Of a DNA stretch of 64,000 nt, positions 1 to 12,133 are shown one piece after another (position 1 is the stretch's first letter; the number at the start of each line of letters is the position of its first letter). A program made the position numbers and the translations under genes. Below the pieces are notes generated by a model. It had not been told where the DNA came from, searched no databases, and worked only from the letters and a program-made list of their open reading frames with translations. The stretch is from Dasyornis broadbenti (taxonomy: Eukaryota > Chordata > Aves > Passeriformes > Dasyornithidae), in contig VZRN01004407.1 of assembly GCA_013397935.1 (NCBI GenBank), positions 767,904 through 831,903 of the forward strand. The letters run 5' to 3'.

Positions 1-1949
1 CTGTAGCAAAAATAACAACAGCAAGGGTATTGTCATTTGTAAAAGCATTAATCAGTAACTCAATTACTGATTAATTGACAGCTGTAAATCACACAGCTCC
101 TGTGGTCCTGCAGCTCTTCAGGGCCAGGCTGCTTTGGGGCCATGAACCCCTTTGGACCCTGCTTTACCATTTTTGCAGGCATTTCACACCTTGGAATAGA
201 ATTTGAGTTGTGGCTTTCTCTCTGAAAAGCAGGGCAGGGGACACCCAGTGCTGCAGCAACAAATGGAATTACACCACTGATGGAGCAAGGGCAACAGCCC
301 CAGCACTGCCTAAACACCGAGACTGACACGGCCCTGTGGTGGGGAAGGGGAAAGTCTGCACATTCCCCTTTTGCAGAATATCCTGGAACAGGCATCTGCA
401 TGAAAAAAAAGAAAGAAAGAAAGAAAGATACAAAGCCCCAGGTCTGCTGGGACAAGTACACCAAGAGGATGTCAGAACACAGGAAGATAGCTGTAGGAGA
501 CTGGCTGCTCCACAACAGCAGCAAAATTTGAGTACAACATCCTGTGACTATCTGATGCAATGCATTAATTTAAAATTAGCCACTCTTGGGGAAAAATCAT
601 GGATAAGTTGTTTGGGGTGTTTTCTGAACAGCTAAGACAGGGAAAGCATGATGGTTTCAAAAAAAGATACTGAATTGTGAAGCCTATGCTTGGATCAGTC
701 TGCTACACACTCAGGGTTTCCCCTGGGCATTGCTGTTTCATCCAAATCAAGTCATAAAATAACACCTTCTGTTTTATCTTCTTGACTTTCAGTAAGAGTC
801 ACTTCCCACTCGGGTCTTATGGGACTCTGGAGCATGAAGAGCAGCCCACTTGAGACCCAGATAAAACCAAATACTCCTTGAAAATGTGGTTTCAGAACAG
901 GAAAAAGTATCCCTCAATACTATTTCTTCTAGATAAGAATTATTCTGGCACTTGGTCCATTTCTGTAGCTTTCTTAGGCTATCAAAGTGACACAGATTTC
1001 ATATAAATACATATATATCACACTCATCTTTAAAAAAAAAGATCCTAGGAGCCAAATAATCTGCAATTCCATACTCTACATCCTTCTTGTCTACAAAAGC
1101 CTGTCTGCCAAACAGCTAGTATTAAAACAAAAAGCACCAATTTACACAATTTTAATGTAATCAAATAATTTGCTTAGTGTTACATTATCTCTCCTTATTT
1201 GGTTTTGCATGTGTTTAAAGGAATCCATAACAGGTTTTGTTCTACTCAGCTTGTTTTGCTCACCGGTAAAAGAACTTGGAGAGATTCACCTAAGCAGTAA
1301 TGCTCTCAGCTGACAAAAACAAGGGAAAATAAGAATAATCACCTCCAGATACTTATTTTGCTGCCCAGGTGGCCTATCTGCTGTGTAGTCTTTGATGATG
1401 CTACAACTACAGTCAGTATCAGGCAGCCCTTTAACATGGTATTTGAATGTCAGAGACTATTTAGAACATGGAAAAACAGGGTTGGTTCCAGCTTGTTTCT
1501 TTTTGGTTTGCTATGCAGCACGCAGTCTCCACTGACTAAGGTGATAAAACTATAAAACATCGTGACAAATTGACGGAATTTTACAAGCTTTCCCAAAGTG
1601 CTTTTTCATATTGTTTAAAGCTTTCCAGGGAAAACATGTTGGCAGTATTAGCTGGGCAAGGTACTGACATGCACAGCACTAAAAGGGAGATAATACAGTG
1701 CTGTCTGTTCTAAAAAAAGCGTTATTCTACCAGCCTGTAAGCAATCTGCTTCTCTCTGTGCCTTGGATGGCTCGAACAGAGTAGAGTAGCTGCAAGCAGC
1801 CCTAAATAGGAGCAAGGAGAAGCATGTGTGATAAACAGCTACTCCTCCAAGCTTTCTTCCCTCTGGTATTTCAATTCTTTCACAACCTCACAGTAGACAA
1901 GCACTTTGACAGGGTCCTATTCAGGGCATGTTTGGTTTATATTCCTTTT
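1..1949. other. Downstream flank or 3' UTR of the putative gene; no clear gene
   Basis: On the minus strand this follows the predicted TGA, so part of it may be 3' untranslated sequence, perhaps ending near the ATTAAA at 1151-1156. It holds the (GAAA)n repeat and two chance open frames. A minus-strand 83-bp open segment at 766-848 was considered as an exon and left out. Confidence 0.4.
403..428 (+). repeat. (GAAA)n microsatellite
   Basis: A run of A followed by four to five GAAA units. It interrupts the longest open frame of the window (60-560, minus), one reason to think that frame is not a gene. Confidence 0.9.
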
Positions 1950-2081
1950 TCAGGCTCTGCACAGCACCTTGTGGTGCTCGATTACCTTCTGCACCAACAA
2001 CTGAATTTCTTGCAGCAAAGCCTTTCCTCGTTCTTTCTTGCGCGTGGTTAAGCCCTCCAGATGTCTCTTAAGATTCCTTAA
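1950..2081 (-). CDS. Predicted terminal exon, C-terminal coiled coil
   Basis: Read on the minus strand after an acceptor following a pyrimidine-rich tract (TTGTCTTTCCCTTTGTAAG), this gives 43 codons and a TGA stop at 1950-1952. It begins LRNLKRHLEGL, continues through RKKERGKALLQEIQLLVQK, and ends HHKVLCRA. Leucine and isoleucine recur at heptad-like spacing within a basic helix, which suggests a coiled coil. It starts in phase 0, matching the exon at 7825-7902. A weak donor (AAG then GTAATC) at 1985 would instead make it a 96-bp internal phase-0 exon. I prefer the terminal reading because the helix pattern continues past that site. A possible ATTAAA polyadenylation hexamer lies on the minus strand at 1151-1156. 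Confidence 0.6.
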   Translation of the reverse strand, partial: LRNLKRHLEGLTTRKKERGKALLQEIQLLVQKVIEHHKVLCRA

Positions 2082-4370
2082 CTTACAAAGGGAAAGACAA
2101 CTTACAAAAATATGTGAATGGGTTAACACATTTCTGCAAATCAGGTGACAACAGCAGCTGTATGGGTGGCAGGCTCAGGACATCCTTCCGAGAGGCTGCA
2201 GTGCTACAGCTGGGTGAAACACAAGTGTAAATTGTCTGCCTGTGTTCGTGCTTTACTTCACACTGAAATAATACTGGAAGCCAAGATATAAAATAAAAAT
2301 AGACAGACTCATGTTCTTTACTGCACTTTTCCTAAACATTGCTATATATTTCAGCTATTGAAATACATGCTTGTGTGTCCAAATGATGAGCCAAATATGC
2401 ATCCTAACTCACACTCCAACACTCAATCCATTCTAAAGCTCTCTTCTGAACCACTCAGATGTTCACCATCTCACCAGCACCACTAAACCAAAATCCTCCT
2501 CCAGTCTGGCAATACTTTGGCCCAAAGAGTTTAGAACACCACTTGCTTTGTGGCGTTTTTCAGCTAATTCAACCTACCATTGCTTTCTCCCACTACAAGA
2601 GTTATAGAAGGTATAGATAGCAAAGCATTAAATAACTGCGTGGCAAATGCATGCTTTGTATCTTGGATGCATGAAAATGTGGGTATGTTATGCCCAAGAG
2701 CTGCAGAACAAAAAAATAAAATAAAATTAAGAGATTACAAGTCACAGATGACTGTTTTTTTTTTTTTCTTTTGACTTCACTATTATCTGAGAAATATTTT
2801 AAATTCTTGACCCACTAAAGTTTATAAATATCTTCCAAATCATATGGGCAATAAATATGCTTTATTAATCACCAGTTTCTTCATGAACAAGCTGAACATT
2901 CTACCAGGTAGAAATGATACATTTTCTGCTGCCCATACCCTGACTATGTCACCTGTCTGCTCTTCTCCACACCAGGCGCCATGAAAAAATTCCTTCAGAG
3001 GAGAGTGAGAACAGGGTGAACTTGCTCCCTGCTTCAGCCTAACACTCTCAGCCCAGCAAGCCAACAGCTTTCAGACTAGGACCTGAATATAGTTTCTGTG
3101 CGTTTAATTACTCCCAGTACTTTTCTCTCTCATTAACTTTTCCAGACATCCCTCTATCGATGTAAAATTTTACCTGCACACCAATCTGGAGCAAGAAGAG
3201 CCATGCTCTCTCATGTGTTTCAAATTTATCACCTACTAGTTTCACCTAGTAAATCCTTGTGTTTGCATTAGAAGAAAACAGTGAGCAGATGATCCCTATC
3301 CATCTCAGTCAAGGTTTTATAGACTTCTACAACATTCTTCTACAGCTGTCTCTTTCCTGAAGAGACTCCTCCAAATTATTTTAATTGGATTCAAAAAGTG
3401 CTGGTGTCATGGAGAAGCGACAAGATGGCATTTTACTTCACCACCTGAAAACACTAAACTGATTAAAGTTTAAATGTTTGTAGATAACTAAGCACGACTG
3501 TCCACTAGATAAACAGATAAACTGGCAGACAGAGGTGGGGAAACAAACGTAGTTTACTTCCTGATTAGAACACAGTTTGTTTTAGTCAAAAAGCATTAGC
3601 CATGTTGTCTTAATGACCTGCTTGATGACCTATTTCCAGTGAGCATTATGGTGCCCCCTTTGCCAAGAAGATTCTCAAAGAGGATTCCAAACGCCAGAGA
3701 GCAAATAAGGCTCTCAGCCTGTGGGCAAGCAACAATAACCAGAGAGAAAATTTGACTAGGTGAACATGATGATATGGAGCACTTTGAAATTTCCGGAAAC
3801 ACAAGCCTCGGTCAGCTCTTAAGAGCTGGTGTATGCTTTCCTTGTTTATGCACCCTAATATAAACACGGTATAGATGTGTGCATATTTATGCCTACACCA
3901 AAACAAATAGATCTTTCTGCAGAAAGTAATTCTTGGTGAAAGGTTCCTAAAAGCATCTCATTTCTGTTTTGAATTTGCTATTTACGTCTTTAAACTGACT
4001 TCATCATAGGACTAGAGGTTCTTTGCTTCTTCCCCCCACCACCAAAACAGAAAAATAATTGCAAGAAATCAAGAACGTGAGTGCCTTTAGAAAACATAAA
4101 TATGCTGTAAGTGGAATTATCTACTAGCATGGAAATTACATGTCTGAGAGGGGAAAAAAGCACCTAATGCAAAACATAATAAAGTTTATCTAGAAAAAGC
4201 ATATGCATATTTGATGCTGGATTCTATTCCTTTTTAAATTATCTCCAACACACTCCTTACCTGGGCATGCTAAAATTTCTCAGCATTTTTTTTAAGCCTC
4301 CATCAGCCCTCCTCATAGTAAAACCTGTGGAAAGAGAGATCTGTCATCTCTTTTGTTGTCCCTGCTCACT

Positions 4371-4440
4371 GCAGGGGGGGTTGGGCCAGAGGAGTTTCAG
4401 AGGTCCCTCCCAATCCAAACTGGTTTATGATTCTGGGATT
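4371..4440 (+). mobile_element. CR1 LINE 3' tail fragment
   Basis: The stretch GCAGGGGGGGTTGGGCCAGA, followed by AGAGGTCCCTCCCAATCCAA and ending TTTATGATTCTGGGATT, matches my memory of the CR1 3' untranslated end, including the terminal ATTCT-type repeat. It is 5'-truncated, as is usual for CR1, and mildly diverged. It lies in the long intron between 2082 and 7824 and marks the genome as sauropsid, probably avian. Confidence 0.8.
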
Positions 4441-7291
4441 GTTGAATGCAGTGTTGAAAATGGCACTGAAATGGAAGGATTTATGCAATCCAAATCACAA
4501 TCTCCATGTTACAGACAAAGCTAACCTGGCCTGTGTTCCCATACTCTTACATTTTCCATTTCCTAATGATTATTTTCTAGTAATATTCATGGAAGTATAA
4601 CGTAGGAGACCGGGTTAAGAGCCCATCATAGGTGTGCTGAGTAGTTGAGAAATACACTGCTCTTACAGGAAATTTTTCTTATAAAGTTGCTCAGTCCCAG
4701 TCCCAAATATTTACTAATTAAGGTTTAGGGAAGTGTCTGTCTTCATTTTAAAAAATGAAAATACCACGTTCTTAAAGCTCAGTAAGAGTGACCAAATTAA
4801 GGAAACAGCTGGTTAAGCAAACTCTCATCTCTGTCAAAAGCTGTGTGCTGCACATTAGCATCTGCAGAAAGAGGATGCTCTCTTCTTTTCCATTACCCAG
4901 TTCCCATTGCAGGATCTGCAGTGCTTGAAATTACCACATTACCATGAACTTCTCAGTGTCTTTAAATATGATAATAAAAATAAAAAGATGTCTCTGTAAT
5001 TTGTGAATGTAACTGAAGAAATTATGGATATTATTCTTCAAATAGGACCTTAGGGTGCAGATTCAGCTCAGCTGTAAGTGCATTTAGGTGTATGGAATAA
5101 TTCCAAGAATAAATGTGTCCCACTATCCAGAAGGGTGCTTGCTTTATTGAATTAGGAGAATTGAGTGCGCTCATCCTGTCCGCAGATCCATTAGTCAGTA
5201 GTTATGACAGGCCATAAGCAAAATCTATTATTAGTACATTTACTGAAAATGCAGTTTTTCACTGGCAGAATCAGTAGCCATGATCTTAAAACTCCTGAAA
5301 GAATACTGAAGCCTGTTGGAAAAAAAATGACCCAGTTTTAATTTCAACTCCAAAAAGGTGATACATATACAGGGTTAAAGAGACGGATTTTAGAACATTC
5401 TAAATTTTAAGAAAATCTCACTAAACCAGTTTATTTCATCAAAGCCAGTTCCATATTTCAGGATAATAAAAGGAGAAGCTTCCCTGCTGGACCTATGTAA
5501 AATTCTCTGTGCCACAGTGCCAAGTGGTGGCCAGGCACTAAAGCAGAATTAACCAATTAGCAAAGTGCTCCATCTGGTACAGCCTGGACTTGCTGTGTCT
5601 CCACACCTCACGTTACCATGACAGAAACTTCTAAAGGGACATCTTTAGCAAGAAAGCATCTCATTCTCTGAAACATCTTTCTTTTAATCTTTTCTACACA
5701 CAAAACCAAACATGGCCATCTTTACAGGAAGCCAGAGCGTTCAGAGTTGGCCCATTCCCACCATGAAAGGGCTTTTTTATATGGGCTTTGCTCTAAGTCA
5801 ATTCAAATATTATTCAGCTCTGAGAAGAAGAATGCAATCATATATTCCTTTGAGAAATACAGTGGATCAAGACAAATGGTTTTAAAGTACTAAGAAAACA
5901 GAAACCAAGAGACTTTAACACAAATACATCTAATTTCATATACTTAAGCTTTCACTAATTATTTCTTGCAAGAAACCAACAGAAGATTCCAGCCTAGCAG
6001 CTCTGGATAATAAACCCTTGTCCTCAGAAGACAGCAGAAGCAAAAGCTTTTCCTGCAGTGCCAGTTTTGCACTGCTGTCAACTTAGAAAGGTGTCCTTGT
6101 TGAAAAAGTAGATTTCACATTGACACTGACTTTTGTCATTGCTGAAATTGCTAAGCAGCATATTAATTAATAGAGACAAGCCAGTAACATGGATAAAAAA
6201 CACTGGGGAAACTGGACTCCTGGCCAAACAAGGCTTCACAATTGCTCTGACTCATGCAGAACCTGAAAGGGAAACCTGGAGATTAAAAACTTCAATGCCT
6301 CATCTCTTAAACCACCTGTCTCCCTCCCAATTTGCATAATGTGAAACAGAACTCAAAATTAAGCACTCGTGTCTCTTCTGCAAGAACAACAAGCCCATAC
6401 ATCAAAGTCTCTTCACAGTGTCTGCAATTTGCAACATTTCAGTAGTCTCATCCCCCTCTAAGGCTGTGATATTGAGGCCCTGCATAGAGTTTGTGCTGTG
6501 GAATTCAAGAGGATCACTGCAGTGCAGCTCTGGGGAGGATTGGGAACGTGCTTAGGCCAAAGGAGCCCTGCTGGAAGGAAGGCACAGCCCTCCTTGCACT
6601 GAACATGTACTCTGGTGAACTGGGAAGAGAATCCCCCTTTCTTAAGATCAGAAACACAACCCAGGCTGATCTGTCAATCTTGTATCTGTTTCTTTCCTTA
6701 CCATCATCATCACCATCGTACAATCTGCTTTTTCAAAACCAGATGAGCGTGGACTCAGTGGAGCAAAGCTGCTGCTACTATGTTTTAGGTAAACTATCAT
6801 AAGAAAATCAAATGTCAATGAAATTCCTAAGAGCAACTTGCTCAATAGTGACAAGATACTGAATTAATTTCATTACTGTATATTAAAATATATAGCAAAT
6901 TTTTATTTATTAGCATAAAAAGTCAACTTTAGATATAAGATTCTCAAGCATAAACTGATTTGGCATTTGAATTAAGTAAATATAAACAGAGGCACAGTGT
7001 TTTCTTCTTATGACAGAACGGCATTTCTACCATGTTAAGTTTGTACATCTTGCTCATAAAATTTAGTGACAAATATAACAATGACAAAGCTTTCCCCACT
7101 CAAAATCAGAAATACTAGGAAATAACATGCTTGCAGTGTTGTGGGTATAAACTGTTCACCAGAAACTTGTTTTCTAAAACTACAGTTTTGTATGCATGTA
7201 CATATGTACGTGTCTGTGAATGACAGACATTAAATTTTGGAGGCTGGAAGAGCTGTTTCCTGTGGGTTTGTTGGAATAACCTTCTGGGAAG

Positions 7292-7357
7292 AAAAACAAA
7301 CAAACAAACAAACAAAGAAAAAAAAAAAACACACATGCAACAACAACAAAAAAAACC
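7292..7357 (+). repeat. (AAAC)n and A-rich simple repeat
   Basis: Five to six AAAC/CAAA units run into a pure A tract, then CA and CAA repeats. Slippage-prone low-complexity DNA in an intron of the putative minus-strand gene. Confidence 0.9.
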
Positions 7358-7824
7358 CAAACATGAAATTGGGAAACTCATCTAATACCTTTGTCTTGAA
7401 AAATATTTTTGTGATTTAGAAGGTTTTTGAGATGCCTAGAAACAGATGCTTTTTGACCTAATGATTAGAGCACTTTGCTGGGTCATAGGAAGCTCTGCAA
7501 ACTCCTCCATCTTCTCAGGGCACATTCACACACACGAATCAAATCCACCTCTTGCTCTGAGTCCCATTTCCAAGGGTGCTGTCTCATTACTGAGAGCCAG
7601 TATGTTCAAGGGTGAGCTTGTCTCAAAAACATCACCGAGGAAGAAGGAATAAGGGTTTGGACAATCATCTTGAAAGGGGAATATGAATTTTTCTGTAGAA
7701 TCTTGCATTTTCTCTAAAACTTAGTTTTAATCTTAGCCCAGTCTAGACAAAAACAAGGGTATTGTTTTAGGGGATGTACATAAGACATTAACACTATACC
7801 TGTACTTACTCTAATTATACTTAC

Positions 7825-7902
7825 GCTTTCTAAAAGCTTCATTGTTTTCTGACGTATTCTATCCATTTTAGTTCTTTTGTTGTTTTTTCTTTGCCAACAA
7901 TT
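7825..7902 (-). CDS. Predicted internal exon, basic helix
   Basis: A 78-bp segment (26 codons, phase 0 at both ends) lies between the acceptor CTGGCTTCTGCAG and the donor GTAAGTATA, both close to consensus. The other two frames contain stops. The peptide runs from NCWQRKNNKRTKM to DRIRQKTMKLLES. It is strongly basic and looks like the start of the coiled coil that the terminal exon continues. Both flanking introns would be phase 0, which fits the exons at 10021-10114 and 1950-2081. The codon ATG inside it (MDRIRQ) could be an internal start, but nothing else supports that. Function unknown. Confidence 0.5.
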
Positions 7903-8158
7903 CTGCAGAAGCCAGGGACGTAAAAAATTATAATAACTGAAAATAAAGCTTAGATTTCAGTGCAAATTACCAGATTCAGTAAAACACAGATGTAATCCAA
8001 AGAAAGATAAAGAGCTGGGTTTACATCTGCTGTGATTTGCCAGATGAATTTATAGTAACTACTGATAAAAAGAAAAAGAGTTGTTGGGGAAAGGAATAGA
8101 TTTAAATCAAAGCCAAAAAGTAGGTCAGTTACTACTTTAGGTATGAAAGTATGCAAAA

Positions 8159-8345
8159 TGACAAGAGATCCAGCACTGTGCTCCCAGAGTAGGCTCGCTC
8201 CATGTGAGAGCAGGGCTCTCTGGAGGGGCAGGGCCGGTCACTTCGCCCCCAGGGAGAGGCTGGTGTTCGGGGCCGAGCAGAACGGCAGCACCGCAACCGC
8301 AGCTGCGCTCAGAGCTCACCTCCTTTCCAGGACAACAACACACAC
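8159..8345. promoter_or_regulatory. GC-rich, CpG-bearing islet
   Basis: About 190 bp rich in G and C with roughly nine CpGs, in otherwise AT-rich DNA where CpG is rare. It lies between exons 7825-7902 and 10021-10114 of the putative gene. It could be an alternative promoter, enhancer or conserved element, or part of an unrecognised exon (a GTGAG donor occurs on the minus strand at its upper end). No TATA or initiator is evident. Confidence 0.35.
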
Positions 8346-10020
8346 AGAGCACTTGTCAGTTCCAGTCAGGAGAAGAAATATATACCAAACCATGTTAAAA
8401 CCCATCTTTTATTGGAGATACAACGTTTACCTCTTCTTTATTAAAAAACATGTTCACAGAATGGAATGAGGGGCAGATGAAGAGTAGTAACTCATGGAAG
8501 TGCTGGTAGCTGGCAAACAGAAAGGAGATCTTCGCTGCTATGTACTAAACGTGTTTGTTAGGAGGGTTTCACCATTCAACCAGCAAGCCTGATTTTTTTT
8601 GCTATAAACATGGGAATATAGCACCCCTGAACAATCCTGAAGAAATGGGGAATTCTCTCTATTCCAAAAAAGCTATTGTTACTTTGGGGGTTTAAAGCAT
8701 TGTGACTGCATAAATTTGCATTTTTCTAGTGTGCATGCAATGCTTTAATTTTTAAGATACCAATGACACACTTGAGGGAAAGGAAGAAAAGTCATGGTAT
8801 TGTTATGAAACAATAAAATGTGCTTTTAAATACCAACACACACAAAAACTAAGTAGCAATAGCACAAGAATATTTCCTATCAAGCTACACTAAACGCTTT
8901 CCAAGGATGCCTGGAAAAATTATATCCTAATATTTTTATTTATGCTCAAACAGCATGAATATACTATGTACATTCTGGAGGCAAATTATTTGTTAGATAT
9001 ATTTGATAAATTTAAAGAGGTGAACATAAATTATATTTGGAGGTACTTTAGTGACCTTACTCTGAGTTGCACATTGCTCTACAAATAGTGCCTTTGACAA
9101 GTTGGGCTGCGTTTCCACCACACAGACATTTATCCTTTACCTGAAGACACACAGAAAAATGCATATGTAAATAGAAATGTCATGTAGAGGGCAGACATAT
9201 GACCATCTGGAGGTAAATTGGGACTACCTGGTCATAATCTTTGTAACAAAAACATATCCTCTAAGACACTGTCAAAACAATAATACTTCATAAACGTACA
9301 GAGACTGCAGCAACGCAAATTGTACTTGGCAGGGCTGCCCCAAGGTTTGTTCACCAACACTGCTGTGCTTCTGAACCAGCCTTGACATAACCCTGAAGTT
9401 TCAGCCATAGGAAGGAGCATTCAAATGAAAAACGAAAGCACAAGTCAATTGTGAAAAGCTGCTCTGGAAACATGCTAGCCTGTTACACTGGTGCTCAGAA
9501 AACAAACCAGGCAAACAAGGGGAGGAGGAGAGGCAAGTGACCAAAACTGAAAACTTTCTGCTGAGGAAAAGTTAATTTAACTGAATCAGAACCATTTAGA
9601 GGAATATAGCAATGCCGCCAAAATTCAGTGGAAGAACACCTATCAGTGCCCACCTATCTCATTTAGCAGGGTGCTGGCACATACAAACCATCACTGCAAA
9701 ATCTGACAGCGTACTCCAAAACCTTGACGTCTGGTAAAATTCTCCCCTAAATCAACAGAGCAGAGGAAGAAGGAAAGAATTATTGTTTGTATACCCCATT
9801 TTCTGCCTCTTGTATGGCCCTGTTTCAGTTTTGCAGAGAAAAGGAGTTCAACAAGGAAGAGAGAGCAGAGCTTAATCCCTGTTTGTCTTCAAGTCTGGGC
9901 TCCCAAAAACTCACAAAACTCAAAGAATTCTTTTTTGCATTAACACAGGTTTTTAGACTCAGCTTCTAAATAATGAATACATTGTTAGAATGATTACTAT
10001 TTGTGGCTGTATAAACTTAC

Positions 10021-10114
10021 TAGTTTTAGAAAATGCCCTGAAAGATCACTGAATTCTTGCTCCATTCTTGCATAATTCTGTAATTTCTGCAATATCCAAT
10101 AAGGCCTCATTAAA
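10021..10114 (-). CDS. Predicted internal exon
   Basis: A 94-bp segment lies between a T-rich acceptor ending GGACTTCAG and a perfect GTAAGT donor. It begins with one base that completes a codon and then has 31 open codons, LMRPYWILQKLQNYARM followed by EQEFSDLSGHFLKL, ending in phase 0. The single leading base fits the two spare bases of the exon at 11118-11192, giving a serine codon at the joint. An alternative acceptor eight bases upstream would start in phase 0 instead. The segment is helical, with mixed charge. This is one of the better splice-site pairs in the window. Function unknown. Confidence 0.55.
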
Positions 10115-11117
10115 CTGAAGTCCTTGATGAAATAAAAAATAATAACTTGAAAAGAAATTAAGGTCCTTAAAGTTATACGGTACGCTAAGGAAGACATTCA
10201 TGTATACACCCACAGCTCCTAGGAGAATCAAATTCAAATTCCCACTTTTCTTATTTGGAAGAGGAACATAAATACAGGAAACAACTGAGCATAATAAGCT
10301 TAAGAAATAAGCAAACAATCTGAATCCAGGAATTAAGTCTATTTCAACAGCCACATTTCATTAAACTTACAAGTAATAGAAATTGCTGCTGTAATGAACT
10401 CTTTGGGTAACGCGGAGGACTCAATTGTTTGGGATTTTTGGAGGGGAGGATGTTTGCTTTCTCTCATTACACTAACCTGATTTTGTTCATAGGTATTTTT
10501 AAACTACTGAAGTTCCTTGGCAAAACCATTTGAAATACAGTGTCTTTCCATCAACATCAATACTGTTTGGAATAATCTGTTTGCAAGAACTACGATAGCA
10601 TACAAATATTCCATGGAGAATCAGAAGTAACCTTGTTGTGCTTTATATCCAGCATAAGGCACACATTTATTAAATATCTGTGACCATGATAGATTTCAAC
10701 CTCAGCATCCTGCCTTTCCCTCATAAATGAATCTCCATCTCAAGTCCCTGAGGTCTGTAGTCACCTTAACAGCTCCAGCTGCCAATACTTACTTTAAAGA
10801 TTCGAAAAGAAAATTCTCCTGTTGCTCTCTGAGCCAAGATATTTTACATACCCAAACTTTACTTCACAGCTGGATATGCCCATGAGTTGCTGGATTTCTT
10901 CTTACAATCCTACAAGCAACCCCAAATTATCAAATCAGTTCTTGCCTTCACAAATCAAGTATGCAACAACAGCATCTCTAACAGTAGAGATTTAAACATG
11001 AAAAAGTACTTTTGACAAGATCCAAAATAAAAATGTACGTGCATTTTCATGCAATAAAAAATGTAATTCCTGAATTTTAAAACTTAATAATACATTGTCT
11101 AAAAGTTAGAAGCTCAC

Positions 11118-11192
11118 CTGAAATTCAGATTCTCAAAATCCTCCCGTGTAAATTTGGATACATAAGTCTTGTCTGAAAACCTGAGCCCTCTA
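11118..11192 (-). CDS. Predicted internal exon
   Basis: A 75-bp segment has a strong donor (TTTCAG then GTGAGC) and a pyrimidine-rich acceptor ending CATTCTAG. One leading base is followed by 24 codons, RGLRFSDKTYVSK then FTREDFENLNF, and two spare bases. The spare bases join cleanly to the exon at 10021-10114. The leading base needs an upstream exon ending with two spare bases, but the exon at 11963-12133 ends in phase 0. A small exon between them may be missing from my reading, or one boundary is wrong. A second AG three bases further in (exon end 11189) gives the same phase. Function unknown. Confidence 0.45.
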
Positions 11193-11962
11193 CTAGAATG
11201 ACCACCAAGAAAGAAATTAATAATGGTGTTAGATCGGTGTAATTACACTTTTAAGACCTGTTATAGGTGCTGCTATGTCAGATAGCTGTCCTCACTCACA
11301 GGGAGGGAAAGGTCACATTCCTGTCTTCCAATTTATTAGCACTGTACAAATAAATATTTGAAAAGAGCATGAATATTAGATTGCCTATGCAACACTGTGC
11401 CTTGGGCTTTTTACTACTGAATATATTAGATCTGAACTTTCAAAATTATGTGAAGAAAGGAGGTGAAATCACAAATGTCTTGGGAATATACAGAGGCAGA
11501 GAAGAGAAAATTAGACAGTGAGGGACCTTAAAGCAAAAGAAAATCCTTCATTTTTGGCAGTTGATGTGTATTGCATGCATTAGTATGCAACAGTCCCCAG
11601 AAACACTAGCTGATGTTACAGTCACCTCATTTTAAGTACTGTTTATAGTAGGGAACAGTCCTAGCTCAGACAACTTAGTGTCTCAATAGGCAAAACAAAT
11701 TATCTCCATTTATAGAACTGCATGTCACCCAGTCAGAAATAGCATTGCATTAGCACCGAGCTCACAAAAGCAAGGGGAGAGCCACAGCTTGTGTGAACCA
11801 TGTGGTGTATATATTAAATGGCTTACAATAATTAGTGGTTAGGATTTCTTTTCAATAAATAACAAAAAATAAAAGTGGGTCATATAATGTGAATAAATTT
11901 CAATAAATCAAGCACACCAGAGAACGTGGTCATGTCTACTGAGCGTGCAACTGCATGCTAAC

Positions 11963-12133
11963 CTGACATCTCAATACTGGTACGTGGCTCTTCACAATAG
12001 CACAAGAGTATTGTTCAGAATACGACAGAACAGGTGTATCCATGGATGTAACATGGACTGGGTATCTCCCCCAGGCTTTCGGAGGAATATCTTTATTTTC
12101 CATGGCAGGTGAACTCAGTTGTCCACTTCCAAA
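11963..12133 (-). CDS. Predicted exon with an in-frame ATG in strong Kozak context
   Basis: A 171-bp segment, 57 codons, phase 0 at both ends, lies between the acceptor CACCTTAG and the donor CAG then GTTAGC. It reads FGSGQLSSPAMENKDIPPKA, then WGRYPVHVTSMDTP, then SYSEQYSCAIVKSH, and ends VLRCQ. The ATG at 12101-12103 sits in GCCATGG, an excellent initiation context, so a shorter transcript could start here. Because the frame stays open upstream to a usable acceptor, and the exon at 14729-14860 ends in matching phase 0, I prefer an internal exon. The other two frames are less plausible. Function unknown. Confidence 0.55.

Larger units (their letters stand above)
2082..7824. other. Predicted intron (5.7 kb)
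   Basis: AT-rich sequence containing the CR1 tail at 4371-4440, a short T tract at 2755-2767 and the AAAC repeat at 7292. Open frames are short and scattered. I saw no other exon on either strand. Confidence 0.4.

Noticed and set aside
60..560. Longest uninterrupted frame (166 codons, minus)
   Set aside because: It runs through a GAAA microsatellite, has low-complexity phenylalanine runs, resembles no family and is overlapped by open plus frames. Most likely chance.
766..848. Minus-strand 83-bp segment (FMLQSPIRPEWEV) as an exon downstream of 1950
   Set aside because: The terminal exon already has a stop, the phase does not follow from it, and the acceptor is poor. A longer open version up to about 915 lacks a good acceptor too.
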